Assembly: GCA_026874595.1 (NCBI GenBank)
Contig: CM049313.1
Location: 45,412,659 to 45,476,658, forward strand
Source: Sipunculus nudus
Lineage: Eukaryota > Annelida > Sipuncula > Golfingiida > Sipunculidae
DNA: 64,000 nucleotides
Direction of reading: 5' to 3'
The notes below the pieces were generated by a model. That model saw nothing but the letters and a program-made list of their open reading frames with translations, was not told where the DNA came from and did no database searches. The position numbers and the translations under genes are program-made. Numbering within the stretch: the stretch's first letter is position 1; each line of letters begins with the position of its first letter. Below, one piece after another: positions 62,982-64,000 of this stretch.

Positions 62982-63817
62982 CACTGGAAAACTGGAAAAG
63001 TAACTTTAAAATGTATCAGAATCGTTACATGTAATTAGGTTATAATTAACCAGGAGTGATAATAGATTCAGATGCATGCAACCATATTAAAACAAATTAA
63101 ACCATTTTGTCCCGATGATGACTTTCTCTTCTCACATCTGCTTGTCTTCATCTACTTTTATATCCCCAAAATCAATCACCGTTTGTCATTTCTTGTTTTG
63201 TTGCATAACTTCAGGAGATCAGAAAAGGCACTGCTGAGGCAGAACTGATTCCTCAATCCATGTTGTTTCTGGTTCCCCTTCTAAGTCAGTTTGGCAATCA
63301 AGAGACTTAAGTATTCAGTTAAGTTCAGGACCTTGTGTTTGTCTTGATTCAGCAGTGGTGGTGACAGATATGTCCTATTTATGTTAAATGGAGCTATTTG
63401 TTAGGATTTCCTTGGCTGCTCTGTGGTTTATGAAAGGGTATAAATACCATCATAAGTGCACCCAACTGATATTTGATGGATTGTATCCCTGATCCCCTGA
63501 GGAACAGAAAAGACTCCTTTATCCTTTGCTAGAGTCTGCAACTGGCCAGGGTACTGCACCTTAATTAATGGACCTGGTGTTAACTCTGAGAGCCTTAATT
63601 CATTCAGTTGGACAATATTTCACTCCTGTTATTGGCAGCCATGAAATTGATATAATTCAGTTTCCATAGCACAGGTCAGGGATCACATATAAATTGTACC
63701 ACACATTTATTGAAACTGTAATAATAGACATAAAATATGAATGTGAAATTTTAAAGTCATCACATTTTAATATATGGTCAAAATGTCAATATAAATGAAA
63801 TTGCATGATCTTTCATT
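62982..63817. other. Single-copy DNA
   Basis: No gene recognised. The part at 63480-63660 looks unique and contains CCTTAATTAATGG and CCTTAATTCATTCAG. Confidence 0.4.
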
Positions 63818-64000
63818 ATTATACGCCCATCATATGACGGGAGTATAATGGTTTACCCACCGTACCTCTGTTAACTTTTAGTGTCACCTTGATAACTTAT
63901 TGGGCTTTTGGTAGATTTTCACAATACTTAAGTTTACTACTTATGAACAGATTATCTCACCCTAGTTCGATTATGGTCAACATCCATGCATATTTAATTA
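63818..64000 (+). mobile_element. 5' end of an ATACGCCC-family element, cut by the window
   Basis: ATTATACGCCCATCATATGACGGGAGTATAATGG forms an imperfect 5' hairpin (ATACGCCCATC against GACGGGAGTAT, 9 of 11 paired). The following text (CCACCGTACCTCTGTTAACTTTTAGTG) fits a family start I associate with mollusc genomes. The 3' end is outside the window. A decayed relative is at 35055-35290. Confidence 0.6.

Overview
This window looks like intergenic or long-intron DNA from an animal, most likely a lophotrochozoan and probably a mollusc. Reasons: it is AT-rich, has no convincing intact protein-coding gene, RNA gene, operon or bacterial signal in 64 kb, is rich in simple repeats, and is dominated by repeat families whose termini (TTTTTAGCTCAGCTGAC followed by CCGT repeats; TTATGCCCCCGCC; TTATACGCCCATC) I associate with mollusc genomes. 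The taxonomic call rests on recognition of repeats only. The open frames are short and nearly all lie inside repeats.

Layout. Roughly half of the window is made of non-autonomous elements of one structural type. The major family starts with an imperfect hairpin (TAGCTCAGCTGACT, short loop, AGTCATCTGAGCTA), runs into a CCGT microsatellite, holds degenerate tandem units, and ends with TCAGCTGAGC, a terminal palindrome GACCCATGGGTC and CTTGTT. Copies: 1-1436 (3' part), 6855-8203, 8638-12509, 12651-15234, 16667-19845, 21282-24474, 24910-27305, 28710-30269, 32417-35054, 47333-48060 (3' end lost), 49994-52950, 52951-54025 (3' part), 57264-57512 (relic), plus a possible stub at 15720. A second family (1437-2591, 59681-61035) ends AGGCCTGTAGGCCTTGTT. 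A third (44705-45783) has hairpins at both ends, an 11-bp inverted repeat and six units of about 180 bp. A fourth starts at 63818 and leaves the window. The design (inverted repeat at the 5' end and just inside the 3' end, 3' hairpin, internal tandem core, insertion in a T run without duplication) fits Helentron/HINE-like elements; no Rep/helicase is encoded here.

Other content: two tRNA-derived SINEs with target-site duplications (37190-37539 on the minus strand; 62791-62966 on the plus strand); a frameshifted relic of a BED zinc-finger hAT-type transposase (49329-49724); a 25-bp minisatellite open in several frames (42391-42780); an AGAGCATCA-rich repeat that was split by one element and so shows the empty site (28150-28709 / 30270-30308); a two-copy dispersed repeat (19955-20372, 57735-58151); several AT, GAAA and ATG microsatellites; and single-copy AT-rich DNA, some of it dense in TAAT cores.

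The most notable points are that every Helentron-like copy I can orient lies on the plus strand, that one subfamily carries an array of AGGTCA direct repeats of the nuclear-receptor DR1 type, and that a 12-bp palindrome GGTGGCGCCACC recurs in otherwise different tandem units.
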